Origin: Acidimicrobiaceae bacterium
GTDB lineage: Bacteria; Actinomycetota; Acidimicrobiia; Acidimicrobiales; RAAP-2
Assembly (NCBI GenBank): GCA_003138895.1
Contig: PLHJ01000005.1
Span: 113,086 to 177,085 of the forward strand
Direction of reading: 5' to 3'
Length of the DNA: 64,000 nucleotides
Shown here: piece by piece, positions 54,948 to 63,212 of the stretch
Layout of the letters: each line of letters begins with the position of its first letter
Numbering within the stretch: position 1 is the stretch's first letter
The notes under the pieces: generated by a model
What the model was told of the DNA's origin: nothing
The model's database searches: none
What the model saw: the letters and a program-made list of their open reading frames with translations, nothing else
Program-made: the position numbers and the translations under genes

Positions 54948-54961
54948 TCGCAGTCAGTGCG

Positions 54962-55498
54962 CTAGGCGCCCAGCGATGGTCGGGGTTGTTCTTCGACGGA
55001 TTTTCTGTACTTCTGGGTAATGGCAGCACTCCGAGTTGCGGATTCGCCGAAAGCAAACGCGAGAAGAACTGTCAGCAAAAAGGTGATGCCCGCGCCGTGT
55101 TGGCGTTCAATGGAACTCTCGGCGGAGCGAAGAATGACGAGCAAAATTACGAGGGCGTATTCGGCGTTCGATCGAGTGAGAACGACACTCTTGGTCGACT
55201 CAATTGCTCGCACGAATTGGATTCGTGACCGCAGTACTCCAACTGGGTAACCAAGTAGGAGACCAAGTATTCCCGCACCAACGTGAACCGCGCTCAAGGT
55301 GAGTTCGTGCCACAACACGGGTCCAACGACAACGAGGGCGAGCACGGGATCAAGCCATTCCAAGGCGAGAGGTCGAATGCGTTGTCGAGGTGCCAGTGTC
55401 GATGCCGCCGGATCCGCTCGACCCTTTCGAACGAGGGACGCCGAGACTACGAGCAGAACCAGAAAAATTATTGATTGTGCTCCATCCGTGGACTGCAT
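54962..55498 (-). CDS. Small polytopic membrane protein of unknown function
   Basis: The 178-residue protein has about five hydrophobic segments (IIFLVLLVVSASL at the start, LDPVLALVVVGPVLWHEL, VHVGAGILGLLLGYPVGVL, YALVILLVILRSAE, AGITFLLTVLLAFAFGES) and short charged loops. I do not recognise the family; the layout is reminiscent of the CcdC/DUF1453-type small membrane proteins but this is weak. It lies upstream of and on the same strand as the enoyl-CoA hydratase gene (36 bases apart) and is divergent from the thioesterase gene. Confidence 0.7.
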   Translation of the reverse strand: MQSTDGAQSIIFLVLLVVSASLVRKGRADPAASTLAPRQRIRPLALEWLDPVLALVVVGPVLWHELTLSAVHVGAGILGLLLGYPVGVLRSRIQFVRAIESTKSVVLTRSNAEYALVILLVILRSAESSIERQHGAGITFLLTVLLAFAFGESATRSAAITQKYRKSVEEQPRPSLGA

Positions 55499-55614
55499 GG
55501 GTGGCTCGCTCTCGGTTGACGGTACTCGTCACGATGATACTGACGAGTGAAAGTTGACTCGATATTTTCCAAAGATCATCGTGAAGATCCAATGCGCACT
55601 ACCCTCGGTGCATC

Positions 55615-56322
55615 GTGATTGAAATAGTTCCTCGACCTGCGACTGGTCGAACCTTTGAAGCCAAGCGGCGGGTGCGCTTAGGTGATACCGGGGTTGATGC
55701 CGCGTTGCGTCCTGACGCCGCCGCCCGTTACGTACAAGACGTTGCGCGTGACGACTGGAAAGATACCGATCCCAGTGATTCAGGAGCGTGGGTGGTTCGT
55801 CGCACCACGATGCGAGTGGTGGGGGAGCATCGTTGGCCTCGGCTCGACGAAATGGTGACACTCACAACATGGTGTTCGGGAACCGGCGCCGCGTGGGCCG
55901 AGCGTCGTACGGATATATCGGTCAACGGCAATGTCGCCGTCGAAACTGCTGGACTCTGGGTTCCCGTTAATGCGACGGGACAACCAACACGCCTCGGACC
56001 CGACTTCGTCGATCTTTACGGTGTGTCGGCGCAGGGAAGAAAGGTGTCGGGACGTATTTCTAAGGCCACCACGCCAACGCCGAAGGAGAAAAAGGCGTGG
56101 CCGATTCGAAGAGCTGATCTCGACGTTGTTGGTCACGTGAATAACGCGGCACTCTGGGAAATTTTGAGCGAGGTTGTTTCGGGTACTTTCTCGTGGGCCG
56201 AGCTGACGCACCACGACGCCGTGGCCTTCGACGACGACTTGTTACTCGCGTGGAATGAAGGGTCTTTCTGGCTTAGCAATGGTTCGCAAGTAAAAGTCTC
56301 GGCTGAATTTTCGGTGGACTAG
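55615..56322 (+). CDS. Acyl-ACP thioesterase (double hotdog)
   Basis: The 235-residue protein has two hotdog domains of the FatA/FatB type. The first holds VRLGDTGVDAALRPDAAARYVQDVA; the second has RRADLDVVGHVNNAALWEILSE, where the Asp, His and Asn residues form the usual catalytic site. The middle strand VVRRTTMRVVGEHRWPRLDEMVTLTTWCSGTG AAWAERR is typical of acyl-ACP thioesterases, which release free fatty acids. GTG start. It is likely cytoplasmic. Confidence 0.88.
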   Translation: MIEIVPRPATGRTFEAKRRVRLGDTGVDAALRPDAAARYVQDVARDDWKDTDPSDSGAWVVRRTTMRVVGEHRWPRLDEMVTLTTWCSGTGAAWAERRTDISVNGNVAVETAGLWVPVNATGQPTRLGPDFVDLYGVSAQGRKVSGRISKATTPTPKEKKAWPIRRADLDVVGHVNNAALWEILSEVVSGTFSWAELTHHDAVAFDDDLLLAWNEGSFWLSNGSQVKVSAEFSVD

Positions 56323-56355
56323 GACTTAGCACCGCGACGCTTTTACACTGTTGTC

Positions 56356-57033
56356 GTGAACGTTCGCGACACTGACGCCGAGCACGGCGCTTCTTCGTCA
56401 TTGCTCCTAGAAACCAACTCCATTGGTGAAGCCTGGATTTTGATTGCGCTTCACATCATGGAACGAGGAAAGCCCAGCACGTATGACGGAAAAAAGATTG
56501 CTGAACTGATGATGATCACGCTCGAGATTGCGAGCCCCAAAAGTCACGACGCGATTATTGCGCAGTTTGCCGATCCTGAGCGATTGGCGTGGATGCACGA
56601 CAATTTCAATGACCACGCGATAGTGAGCGAACTTGGAGGAGCCGACAGTTACGCCACGAGACTTCGTGACTACGAACACGCTGGACGAGACCAAATTGCT
56701 TGGGTGGTTGAACGTCTTCGATTGGACAGGCACTCGCGATCGGCGACGATCACGACGCTGCAGCCACTCAGTGACACTACGTACATTCCGTGTGTGAGTT
56801 TGTTGGATTTCTTCATTGAAGACGACGCATTGGCGCTGTCCGTATACGCACACAGCATTGATTTCGGAGCGAAGGGTTACGCCAATTTGACGCAATTGGC
56901 AATGCTGCAAGAAGAAGTGGCGATGGCATTGTCGCTGCCGCTTGGGCGACTCGTCATGATCATCAAGTCGGCTCACGTGTACCAAAGCGATGACGACTAT
57001 ATGAAAGGTGTATTGACCGCACTTTCGTCGTGA
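56356..57033 (+). CDS. Thymidylate-synthase-fold protein (short, archaeal-like)
   Basis: The 225-residue protein matches the C-terminal half of thymidylate synthases: IPCVSLLDFFIEDDALAL (the Cys aligns with the catalytic nucleophile), SVYAHSIDFGAKGYANLTQLAML (Ser, Asp and Asn of the dUMP site) and SAHVYQSDDDY (the HxY that binds the deoxyribose). Where classical enzymes have an Arg in YQRS, which binds the dUMP phosphate, this reads YAHS. Length fits the short archaeal group rather than the 264-residue bacterial ThyA. It may act on another nucleotide, or not be a synthase. TACACT lies 6 bases before the GTG. Confidence 0.72.
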   Translation: MNVRDTDAEHGASSSLLLETNSIGEAWILIALHIMERGKPSTYDGKKIAELMMITLEIASPKSHDAIIAQFADPERLAWMHDNFNDHAIVSELGGADSYATRLRDYEHAGRDQIAWVVERLRLDRHSRSATITTLQPLSDTTYIPCVSLLDFFIEDDALALSVYAHSIDFGAKGYANLTQLAMLQEEVAMALSLPLGRLVMIIKSAHVYQSDDDYMKGVLTALSS

Positions 57034-57036
57034 TGT

Positions 57037-57492
57037 TTAGTCGCGTACGAAAAGATCTATTTCCCAGTCGTCTTTTCGTTCATAGTCACAGAGCAAGTCA
57101 GTCGCCGTGCACATAACTCGAAGGATTTCGCTCGCTGACGTGTCCCACGGGACGTTCAAAAGAAGTCCTCGTTGATTGTGGTTTTGTCGCACTTTAAAAG
57201 TGGCGTCGCCAAGAATCATCGACAAACGCTCCTTGCTTAATTTGCCTCGGGTGTGCAAGACGCCCAGGCTTGATTCCTGGGGTACCCCTTTTTTGGGTGC
57301 GGACGTGACCAGAGTCGCTACGGGTGCGCCTTTTTTAATGAGCAGTTGGAAAACGTTCGGCGTGAGTTGCCCTACGTCGTCTTGCACATGTGGAGTGACG
57401 TTGCACCAGCCTTTACCAGCAGCAATTGAATCAATCGCCGTCACAGCTTCGCTACTGGGTAGCGAGAAAGAGAATTGCGAATGTTGTGTCAC
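57037..57492 (-). CDS. Hypothetical protein
   Basis: The 151-residue protein is soluble, mixed alpha/beta, with no signal peptide or TM segment. GKGWCNVTPHV and LVTSAPKKGVPQESSLGVLHTRGKL are the most distinctive stretches; the middle KVRQNHNQRGLLLNVPWDTSASEIL is followed by a Cys-containing helix (VMCTATDLLCDYE). I do not recognise the family. It converges on the thymidylate-synthase-like gene with 3 bases between and is divergent from the next small unknown. Confidence 0.65.
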   Translation of the reverse strand: MTQHSQFSFSLPSSEAVTAIDSIAAGKGWCNVTPHVQDDVGQLTPNVFQLLIKKGAPVATLVTSAPKKGVPQESSLGVLHTRGKLSKERLSMILGDATFKVRQNHNQRGLLLNVPWDTSASEILRVMCTATDLLCDYERKDDWEIDLFVRD

Positions 57493-57600
57493 CGTTAATC
57501 ACACTCCATTCTTCTGATTGTTGCCTTAAGCCGTTTAATCAATGGTATTGGTTCAACATGAATGCGACGTTCCCGAATGGCGTCACACGTAGGTCCTAGG

Positions 57601-57924
57601 GTGGAAGACATCAAGAACTCGAGCGGATTTTCAGGTGGTGGCGACGTCAACCGCATTATTGATGCGGCTCGGTCCCCCGATTGGAGTATTGGCCTTCGCG
57701 GCGCAAACCAGATTATGGCTACGAATGATTCAGGTGTCATTGGAATGCCGTGGGTCGTTACTGCGGAGCGTGCAGGTAAGGGCATGCGGGTTTCATGTTT
57801 CCAACCGGGCGACGATGTCAATGCTGAGGGCGAAGTGATTGGTGAGTTGCAGGGAAATCCCAGAACTATGGGACGCCAACTACGCGACTTGCTGGAGATG
57901 GTCGGCGAGCGAAAACCTTCGTAG
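57601..57924 (+). CDS. Hypothetical protein
   Basis: This 107-residue protein is soluble; it has RIIDAARSPDWSIGLRGANQIMATNDSG, a stretch with a Trp (MPWVVTAERAG) and a C-terminal helix (MGRQLRDLLEMVGE). No family was recognised. The GTG at 57601 is preferred over the ATG at 57562 because the extra residues look poorly conserved in type, but no Shine-Dalgarno or clear -10 decides it. Confidence 0.55.
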   Translation: MEDIKNSSGFSGGGDVNRIIDAARSPDWSIGLRGANQIMATNDSGVIGMPWVVTAERAGKGMRVSCFQPGDDVNAEGEVIGELQGNPRTMGRQLRDLLEMVGERKPS

Positions 57925-57975
57925 TTTTTCTGTGTCGGTCGAGCGAGCCAAGAGACGCCCCGCTATGGTTCTTCC

Positions 57976-58287
57976 ATGATCAAACTGACGATTCTCTATT
58001 CGACACCCGACGATTCAGCGGCCTTTGATTCGTACTACTTCGAAACCCACATTCCCTTGGCGAATGATCTACCCGGATTGATTGGGTGTGAGGTAAGTAA
58101 GCCAGGTCCCACGTTCGACGGATCGCCGACGCCGTATTACTTGCAGACGGAGCTTTACTACGAGGACAACGACGCTCTCATAGCTTCATTCACAAGTCCG
58201 CAAGGAGCCATCACCGCCGCCGACGTGGCAAACTTTTCGCCCGTGCCCCCCACAATGTTTACAGCCGAGGTTTTGAAACAAGCGTAG
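57976..58287 (+). CDS. EthD-family protein
   Basis: The 103-residue protein is a single dimeric ferredoxin-like alpha/beta barrel domain: IKLTILYSTPDDSAAFDSYYFETHIPLANDLPGL is the EthD signature with the HxP motif, followed by YYLQTELYYEDNDALIASFTSPQG. Members take part in ether or ring-compound breakdown, or are small dehydratases. TATGGT lies 6 bases before the ATG, suggesting leaderless transcription. It is convergent with the DinB gene, 32 bases away. Confidence 0.9.
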   Translation: MIKLTILYSTPDDSAAFDSYYFETHIPLANDLPGLIGCEVSKPGPTFDGSPTPYYLQTELYYEDNDALIASFTSPQGAITAADVANFSPVPPTMFTAEVLKQA

Positions 58288-58319
58288 ATAACACGTTGCA
58301 CTAAAGACGATTGAGGAAA

Positions 58320-58859
58320 TTAATCCCCGTCGTTTAGCCCGGCTTCAACCAACCACTTCCAGTGCATTCGAGCGTGATCCGCGTTCGCTCCCAGCACGCC
58401 ACCTACCGTGCCGTCAGCCCATGGTGCACCGGGCAGTACTTGCTCCAATTGTTCATCAGAAAGTTCGCTCAGTAGTATCAATGTTTCTGCTCGCGCCTGT
58501 GCCGTGAGAGCCACGACTTGGGAGAGCGAATCGGCATGATGCTCTCGCTGGAATTTCTCCGTCGACGCGTTGACGATTGCCATAATTTCCTCACGCGTTC
58601 GTTTTTGTCCGTTTTCGCCTTCGAGAAGTCCAACGGGATTCTTCTCACCCGAAATGAATCGACGAATCATTTGCTGAAAGTTTCCTTCGATTAGTGCCAG
58701 GTGAGCAACGTGATCGAGCGGTGACCACTTATTCGAGGGATCGTGCTCACTGGGCGTCAAAGGATCATGCAAATCGCGTTCGGGAAGATTCTTGACGTGC
58801 TCGAGCAACCACGTTCGAGACTCATTGAGCTTTGTTTCAATGTCGATTCGGTTCACCAT
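58320..58859 (-). CDS. DinB-family (four-helix) putative metal-dependent enzyme
   Basis: The 179-residue protein is a DinB/YfiT-like four-helix bundle: NESRTWLLEHVKNL, WSPLDHVAHLALIEGNFQQMIRRF (first His pair of the metal site), and the C-terminal GANADHARMHWKWLVE (third His). Relatives include thiol-dependent (mycothiol or bacillithiol) transferases, but function here is unknown. The ATG at 58859 gives the usual length; the ORF track start at 58892 adds 11 charged residues. Confidence 0.88.
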   Translation of the reverse strand: MVNRIDIETKLNESRTWLLEHVKNLPERDLHDPLTPSEHDPSNKWSPLDHVAHLALIEGNFQQMIRRFISGEKNPVGLLEGENGQKRTREEIMAIVNASTEKFQREHHADSLSQVVALTAQARAETLILLSELSDEQLEQVLPGAPWADGTVGGVLGANADHARMHWKWLVEAGLNDGD

Positions 58860-59115
58860 GCCCCCTTTGGTGTCGCCATCTTCGCGACGCACCTGAAACT
58901 AGTGCCGTTTGGGTCAGGGCCGCTCGCTGCGCTACTGGCGCGTAAGACCGATGGCATTCGTTACGAATTGTTTACGTTCTGATCATGCCGCGTTCGCTGA
59001 GAAATCATGGACGCAGAGCCTGAACCTGTCCTATAATTCAATTCCCCTCTGATTACACTTGGGGGACTACTCCAAGCATCGTCGTAACGCGACGCGCATC
59101 AACCGAGAGGAATCC

Positions 59116-60363
59116 GTGATAACGCCCTTTGAGGAAATGGAATCGAACGTGCGCTACTACTCACGAAAGTGGCCCGCAGTGTGGGCTACGTCGAGTGGAG
59201 CAACCATCATTGATGAAGACGGCAACGAGTACCTGGATTTCTTCGCGGGTGCTGGTGCATTGTCGTACGGGCATAACAATCCCGTTCTCGTGGATATCGC
59301 CATTGAGCACCTGCGTAGCGGCAAACTGTTGCACAGTCTCGACACGTTCACCGTTGAAAAACGCCATTTCTTTGAAGCGATCAAGCAACACGTTCTGGAA
59401 CCCCGGTCGATGGACATGGTGGTACAGACTGTTGGACCCACGGGCGCCACTGCCGTCGAAGCAGCGTTGCAATTAGCCCAACGAATTACGGGAAACCGCG
59501 CGGTCGTTGGATTTGCTGGTGGCTACCACGGCATGAGTTACCGGGCGGCCTCTATTTCTGCCTCAATGGCCGGTCGTGAGACGAGTGCCCACCTAAAGGA
59601 TTTCGTAGCATTGCCGTACGTGCAGCACGTCACTGACGCTGACCTCGAACTCTTGCACACGACTCTGCGATCCACCATCGATGGACAAGCGATTGGCGCC
59701 ATCATTATTGAACCCACGCAGGGCGAAGGTGGTGCTCGACCTTTTGACACCTTGTATCTACGCGCCATTCGTGAGCAGTGCAGCGAGCTCGGCATCGTGG
59801 TCATCGCTGATGAGGTGCAAGCTGGTGTTGGTCGAACGGGACCGTTTTTCTCATTCGAAGGTTCGGCACTCGACCCCGACATCATTTGCATTTCGAAGTC
59901 GATAAGTGGTCTGGGACTTCCGATGGCCCTCAACCTCGTTCGTCGAAATCTGGACACGTGGAACCCGGGAGAATTCTCGGGGACGTTCCGCGGCAACAAC
60001 CTGGCCTTTGCAACTTCCGCCGCGATGCTCGACACGTACTGGTCGACGTTGGACCTCGAAAAGGGAACCGAAGTTCGCAGCCTGACCGTGCGTGGCGTCC
60101 TTGACGACATTGCCTCAACTTTTGGTCAAGGCAATTTCACTGTTCGAGGAAACGGATTGCTGTGCGGTCTTGACGTGCACGACACGGAGTTGGCCGCAGG
60201 CATTGCCGCGGCGGCTTTCGAACGGCGCCTCATTGTGGAGACGTGCGGCGCGGGCGATACCACGGTGAAACTGTTGCCACCGATCGTGATTGAAGAAGAC
60301 GAGTTGGACGAAGGCTTGAAGAGGTTGGGCGACGCAGTCGCACAGGCTTGCTCGATCCGTTGA
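59116..60363 (+). CDS. Diaminobutyrate-2-oxoglutarate aminotransferase (EctB/Dat type)
   Basis: The class III PLP aminotransferase converts aspartate semialdehyde to L-2,4-diaminobutyrate. The protein (415 residues from this start) has EMESNVRYYSRKWPAVW, GNEYLDFFAGAGALSYGHNNP, TVGPTGATAVEAALQLA, VGFAGGYHGMSYRAAS, EPTQGEGGARPF, IADEVQAGVGRTGPFFSFE and SKSISGLGLPMALN with the PLP Lys. It is close to EctB of ectoine synthesis, but no ectA or ectC is present; the decarboxylase next to it points to 1,3-diaminopropane. AGAGGA 4 bases before the GTG at 59116 favours this start over the TTG at 59059. Confidence 0.92.
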   Translation: MITPFEEMESNVRYYSRKWPAVWATSSGATIIDEDGNEYLDFFAGAGALSYGHNNPVLVDIAIEHLRSGKLLHSLDTFTVEKRHFFEAIKQHVLEPRSMDMVVQTVGPTGATAVEAALQLAQRITGNRAVVGFAGGYHGMSYRAASISASMAGRETSAHLKDFVALPYVQHVTDADLELLHTTLRSTIDGQAIGAIIIEPTQGEGGARPFDTLYLRAIREQCSELGIVVIADEVQAGVGRTGPFFSFEGSALDPDIICISKSISGLGLPMALNLVRRNLDTWNPGEFSGTFRGNNLAFATSAAMLDTYWSTLDLEKGTEVRSLTVRGVLDDIASTFGQGNFTVRGNGLLCGLDVHDTELAAGIAAAAFERRLIVETCGAGDTTVKLLPPIVIEEDELDEGLKRLGDAVAQACSIR

Positions 60364-61802
60364 GCAACTCAACTCATTGGCGCGATCAAATTGTCACGAT
60401 CGATGATCGTGGACGCGAAGCGCTCAGGAGTGCCGCCGTTCTCGCCATCAACAGTTTGCAACGACCCCTCCTAAGGCCACGTTCGCAACTTTCGCCACAG
60501 CAGGTTCGCGAATTCATTTGGTCTCGCGCGATCTGTACGGAAGACGGCGAAGACCTCGCGAGCGTGCTCGAGGACTTCGGAGAAAACGTTTGGGCCAACA
60601 GTGTGATCCCAAGTGATCCTTTTGCAGTGGCTCACTTGCACCCTCCGACGCTTCTTCCCTCCGTCGTCACTGATCTAACGGTGAGCGCTTCCAACCAAAC
60701 CATGGACTCGTGGGATCAGTCGCCGGCGGCGACTGAAGTTGAATTGCATCTCATGTCGTGGTTGGCAAACATGATTGGATTTTCAACGACCGGCTCTGGC
60801 GTTATGACGTCGGGCGGTACGGCATCAAATGTTTTGGCGATGACGCTAGCTCGGTCCAAGGCCGCAGCTCAAAGCGGTCACGATGTGCTGAGAGCTGGTT
60901 TGCCCTCCAGCGCTAATCGCTGGCGAATCTTGTGTTCGGATCAGGCCCATTTTTCTATTCAACGAGCGGCCGCACAATTGGGCCTCGGTCGTGACGCAGT
61001 GATCCTTGTTCCCACGAACGCGAGCGGTGCCATGGACCTTGCCGCTCTCGACGTGACGAGAGGTGACATAAAGTCTGACGGCCTAGAAATCATCGCCATC
61101 GTAGGAACCGCTGGCACGACCGACATTGGAGCGGTCGATCCGTTAGGCGATATTGCTCTACGCGCGAGAGAAGACGGCGCTTGGTTTCACGTTGACGCGG
61201 CCGTCGCGGGCGCGTTCTTACTGTCAAATAATCTGCGCACTCAGTTGGACGGTCTCAGTTCGGCTGATTCGGTCACCATTGATTTTCACAAACTCTGGTG
61301 GCAACCTTTTAACGCGAGCGCGCTCGTTCTTCGTGATCAAGCCGATTTCGATTTGTTGCGAGTGACGTCGGATTATTTGGACCGTGGTGACGAACTCGAA
61401 GGCATGATCAACCTGGTCGGCCGTTCACTTGATACCTCACGACGCTTTGACGCCGCCAAGGTCGTGGCGACGCTTCGAACGCTGGGACGCGTGGCTCTCG
61501 GTGAAATGGTCGATCGGGTGGTGGAAATAACGAACTACGCCGCCTCATCAATCGAAGCGGATCCAGTGCTGTATCTTGTTGCGCCATCGTCGTCGGTCAT
61601 GTGCGTCTTTAGTGCCCGAGGTGCCCGAGAAGATGATCTCCGTCGCGTACAGCAACAACTTCTCGCTCGTGGTGAAATGGTGCTCGGCCGCACCATCATC
61701 AAAGGCCAACCCGCTCTCAAATTCACATTTATGAATCCCTTGTCGAGTGAAAGCGATGTCGACAAACTCATTGTGAGTGTCGTGAAGGAACTTGCTCTGT
61801 AA
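60348..61802 (+). CDS. ddc: PLP-dependent decarboxylase, probably L-2,4-diaminobutyrate decarboxylase
   Basis: This 484-residue group II decarboxylase has PTLLPSVVTDLTVSASNQTMDSWDQSPAATEVE, GVMTSGGTASNVLAMTLARSKA, LCSDQAHFSIQRAAAQLGLG, VGTAGTTDIGAVDPL, WFHVDAAVAG (Asp-x-Ala) and DFHKLWWQPF with the PLP Lys. With the aminotransferase upstream it would make 1,3-diaminopropane from diaminobutyrate, a precursor of norspermidine or an end product. Related group II enzymes act on aromatic or other amino acids, but the pairing is strong. It overlaps the upstream gene; TTG 60360 would give a 4-base overlap and is an alternative start. Confidence 0.9.
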   Translation: MLDPLSNSTHWRDQIVTIDDRGREALRSAAVLAINSLQRPLLRPRSQLSPQQVREFIWSRAICTEDGEDLASVLEDFGENVWANSVIPSDPFAVAHLHPPTLLPSVVTDLTVSASNQTMDSWDQSPAATEVELHLMSWLANMIGFSTTGSGVMTSGGTASNVLAMTLARSKAAAQSGHDVLRAGLPSSANRWRILCSDQAHFSIQRAAAQLGLGRDAVILVPTNASGAMDLAALDVTRGDIKSDGLEIIAIVGTAGTTDIGAVDPLGDIALRAREDGAWFHVDAAVAGAFLLSNNLRTQLDGLSSADSVTIDFHKLWWQPFNASALVLRDQADFDLLRVTSDYLDRGDELEGMINLVGRSLDTSRRFDAAKVVATLRTLGRVALGEMVDRVVEITNYAASSIEADPVLYLVAPSSSVMCVFSARGAREDDLRRVQQQLLARGEMVLGRTIIKGQPALKFTFMNPLSSESDVDKLIVSVVKELAL

Positions 61803-61827
61803 CATTCGTTCGTAGGTAGTTGACCTA

Positions 61828-62583
61828 ATGGCATACTTTGCTATGTCGAGTTACGCCGAGTTCGCGCCTTTTTATGACGCCATCAATGGCGAGCCGTTCG
61901 ACCGTATTCGCCAGATTCTTGGATTCATCGAGTCATACAATCCCGAGGCTCAATCGGTTTTGGAACTTGGTTGCGGAACTGGCGCCATACTCGCAGGACT
62001 TGGCTCGGGCTTTTCTCTCACGGGTATTGACCTTTCGTCCGAAATGCTTGCCTACGCCAGACGTCGATGCCCGGAAGCCACGCTCATTGAAGCAGATATG
62101 ACTTCGTTGCATCTTGGATCTTGCTTCGATGTTGTGATCTGCGTGTTCGACACGCTCAATCACGTTACGGATTTTGACGCATGGAAAGAGGTGTTCCATG
62201 GAGTGAATAATCACTTGAATGATGGCGGCATCTTCATCTTTGATGTCAACACAATTGATCGACTGAACCAACTGGGCGACATGGCGCCCTGGGTCCACGA
62301 CTTCGACGACAACACGTTAATTATGAACGTCGACTTTGATGGCATCTCAATGTCCTCGTGGCACATTCGCGTCTTTGAGAAGCAAGAAGACGGCAGGTTT
62401 GTGCTTCATCACGAAACGATTAGTGAGTTAGGTGTTGCGCTTGACGAAATTCGTCAAGCGCTGACTCCAGATTTTGCTTTGCTCAAAGAAACAGATCTCA
62501 AGGGAAATCGACCGACTGATGCGTCGGGCCGAGCTCTTTTTGTGTGGCGTCGCAATTCGAAAGAGACCTATGCCGGAGGGTAA
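61828..62583 (+). CDS. Class I SAM-dependent methyltransferase
   Basis: The 251-residue protein has the Rossmann methyltransferase motifs: FAPFYDAINGEPFDRI, VLELGCGTGAILAGL (SAM motif I), TGIDLSSEMLAYARRR, ATLIEADMTSL (motif II) and CVFDTLNHVTDFD followed by NDGGIFIFDVNT. It belongs to the general small-molecule methyltransferase group; the substrate is unknown. It lies 25 bases after the decarboxylase and may belong to that operon, so a polyamine-related substrate is possible. The end overlaps the lipoprotein gene by 16 bases. Confidence 0.9.
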   Translation: MAYFAMSSYAEFAPFYDAINGEPFDRIRQILGFIESYNPEAQSVLELGCGTGAILAGLGSGFSLTGIDLSSEMLAYARRRCPEATLIEADMTSLHLGSCFDVVICVFDTLNHVTDFDAWKEVFHGVNNHLNDGGIFIFDVNTIDRLNQLGDMAPWVHDFDDNTLIMNVDFDGISMSSWHIRVFEKQEDGRFVLHHETISELGVALDEIRQALTPDFALLKETDLKGNRPTDASGRALFVWRRNSKETYAGG

Positions 62584-63056
62584 CAGCTGCCCTTTTTCCA
62601 GTTCCACACCGCAACGACACCGGCGGGAATGCTGATGGGACACATCGAGCCGGGTACGGCTCCTTGTCCATCGTTGTAGACCGTCCAGTTCTTTCTTCCT
62701 TGCTTCTTCGTAAACAGGTTGTAGGAACCATCGTCTTGGGTGCCTATTTGCGCTTGTAGAGACTTGGAGCTGGGTACGAGTCCGGCGGCGGCGTAGTAGG
62801 TGTGATTCGAACCATCGAAGGCAAGGTAGGTGTTGCCTTTTTGCAAGCCGGTGTAGTCCTTCGCGGGGAGTTGGTGGTAGGCCGCTGCCGCGTCGAGCAG
62901 GCTTTGACGTTGGGAACTGGTCACGACCAGATTTGTCACCGCATGACTACTGCTCGTCGTGGTGGTGGCTGCACTTCCGGGTAGCGAAGACCCGCAGGCA
63001 GTGAGTAGCAGTGCCGCTCCGAGAATGGCAATAGGGACAAGCGGCCTTGGCTTCAT
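62568..63056 (-). CDS. Putative lipoprotein of unknown function
   Basis: The 162-residue protein begins MKPRPLVPIAILGAALLLTAC, a classical signal peptide with lipobox (LTAC) and Cys near residue 21, then a Ser/Thr-rich linker and a soluble domain with TYLAFDGSNHTYYAAAGLVP, DDGSYNLFTKKQGRKNWTVYN and two cysteines (SMCPISIPAG, GSCYPP) probably disulfide-bonded. I do not recognise the domain. Of the possible starts (63110, 63077, 63056) the last gives the best signal peptide. Confidence 0.75.
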   Translation of the reverse strand: MKPRPLVPIAILGAALLLTACGSSLPGSAATTTTSSSHAVTNLVVTSSQRQSLLDAAAAYHQLPAKDYTGLQKGNTYLAFDGSNHTYYAAAGLVPSSKSLQAQIGTQDDGSYNLFTKKQGRKNWTVYNDGQGAVPGSMCPISIPAGVVAVWNWKKGSCYPPA

Positions 63057-63096
63057 AAGGGACCTCGATTTCGCCATAATGCTACCGAATGCTTGT

Positions 63097-63130
63097 CGCA
63101 ACCGCACCACAGGACGGCTATCGGGTTGCG
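63097..63130. other. Inverted repeat CGCAACC-N20-GGTTGCG between lipoprotein and aquaporin genes
   Basis: Perfect 7-base arms (63097-63103 and 63124-63130) flank 20 bases in the gap between the divergent lipoprotein and aquaporin genes. It could form a hairpin in either transcript or be an operator; there is no poly-T tract to make it a terminator. Confidence 0.3.
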
Positions 63131-63212
63131 GCGCCAGTGATCGTCGGGTATCCCACGCGCCTCCTCAACCAAAAGGCAAAATGTCTGAACACCTAAGGGG
63201 AGGTCGTTGTAC

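Noticed and set aside
59041-59115. TTG start at 59059 for the aminotransferase
   Set aside because: No Shine-Dalgarno; GTG at 59116 has AGAGGA at proper distance and fits EctB length.
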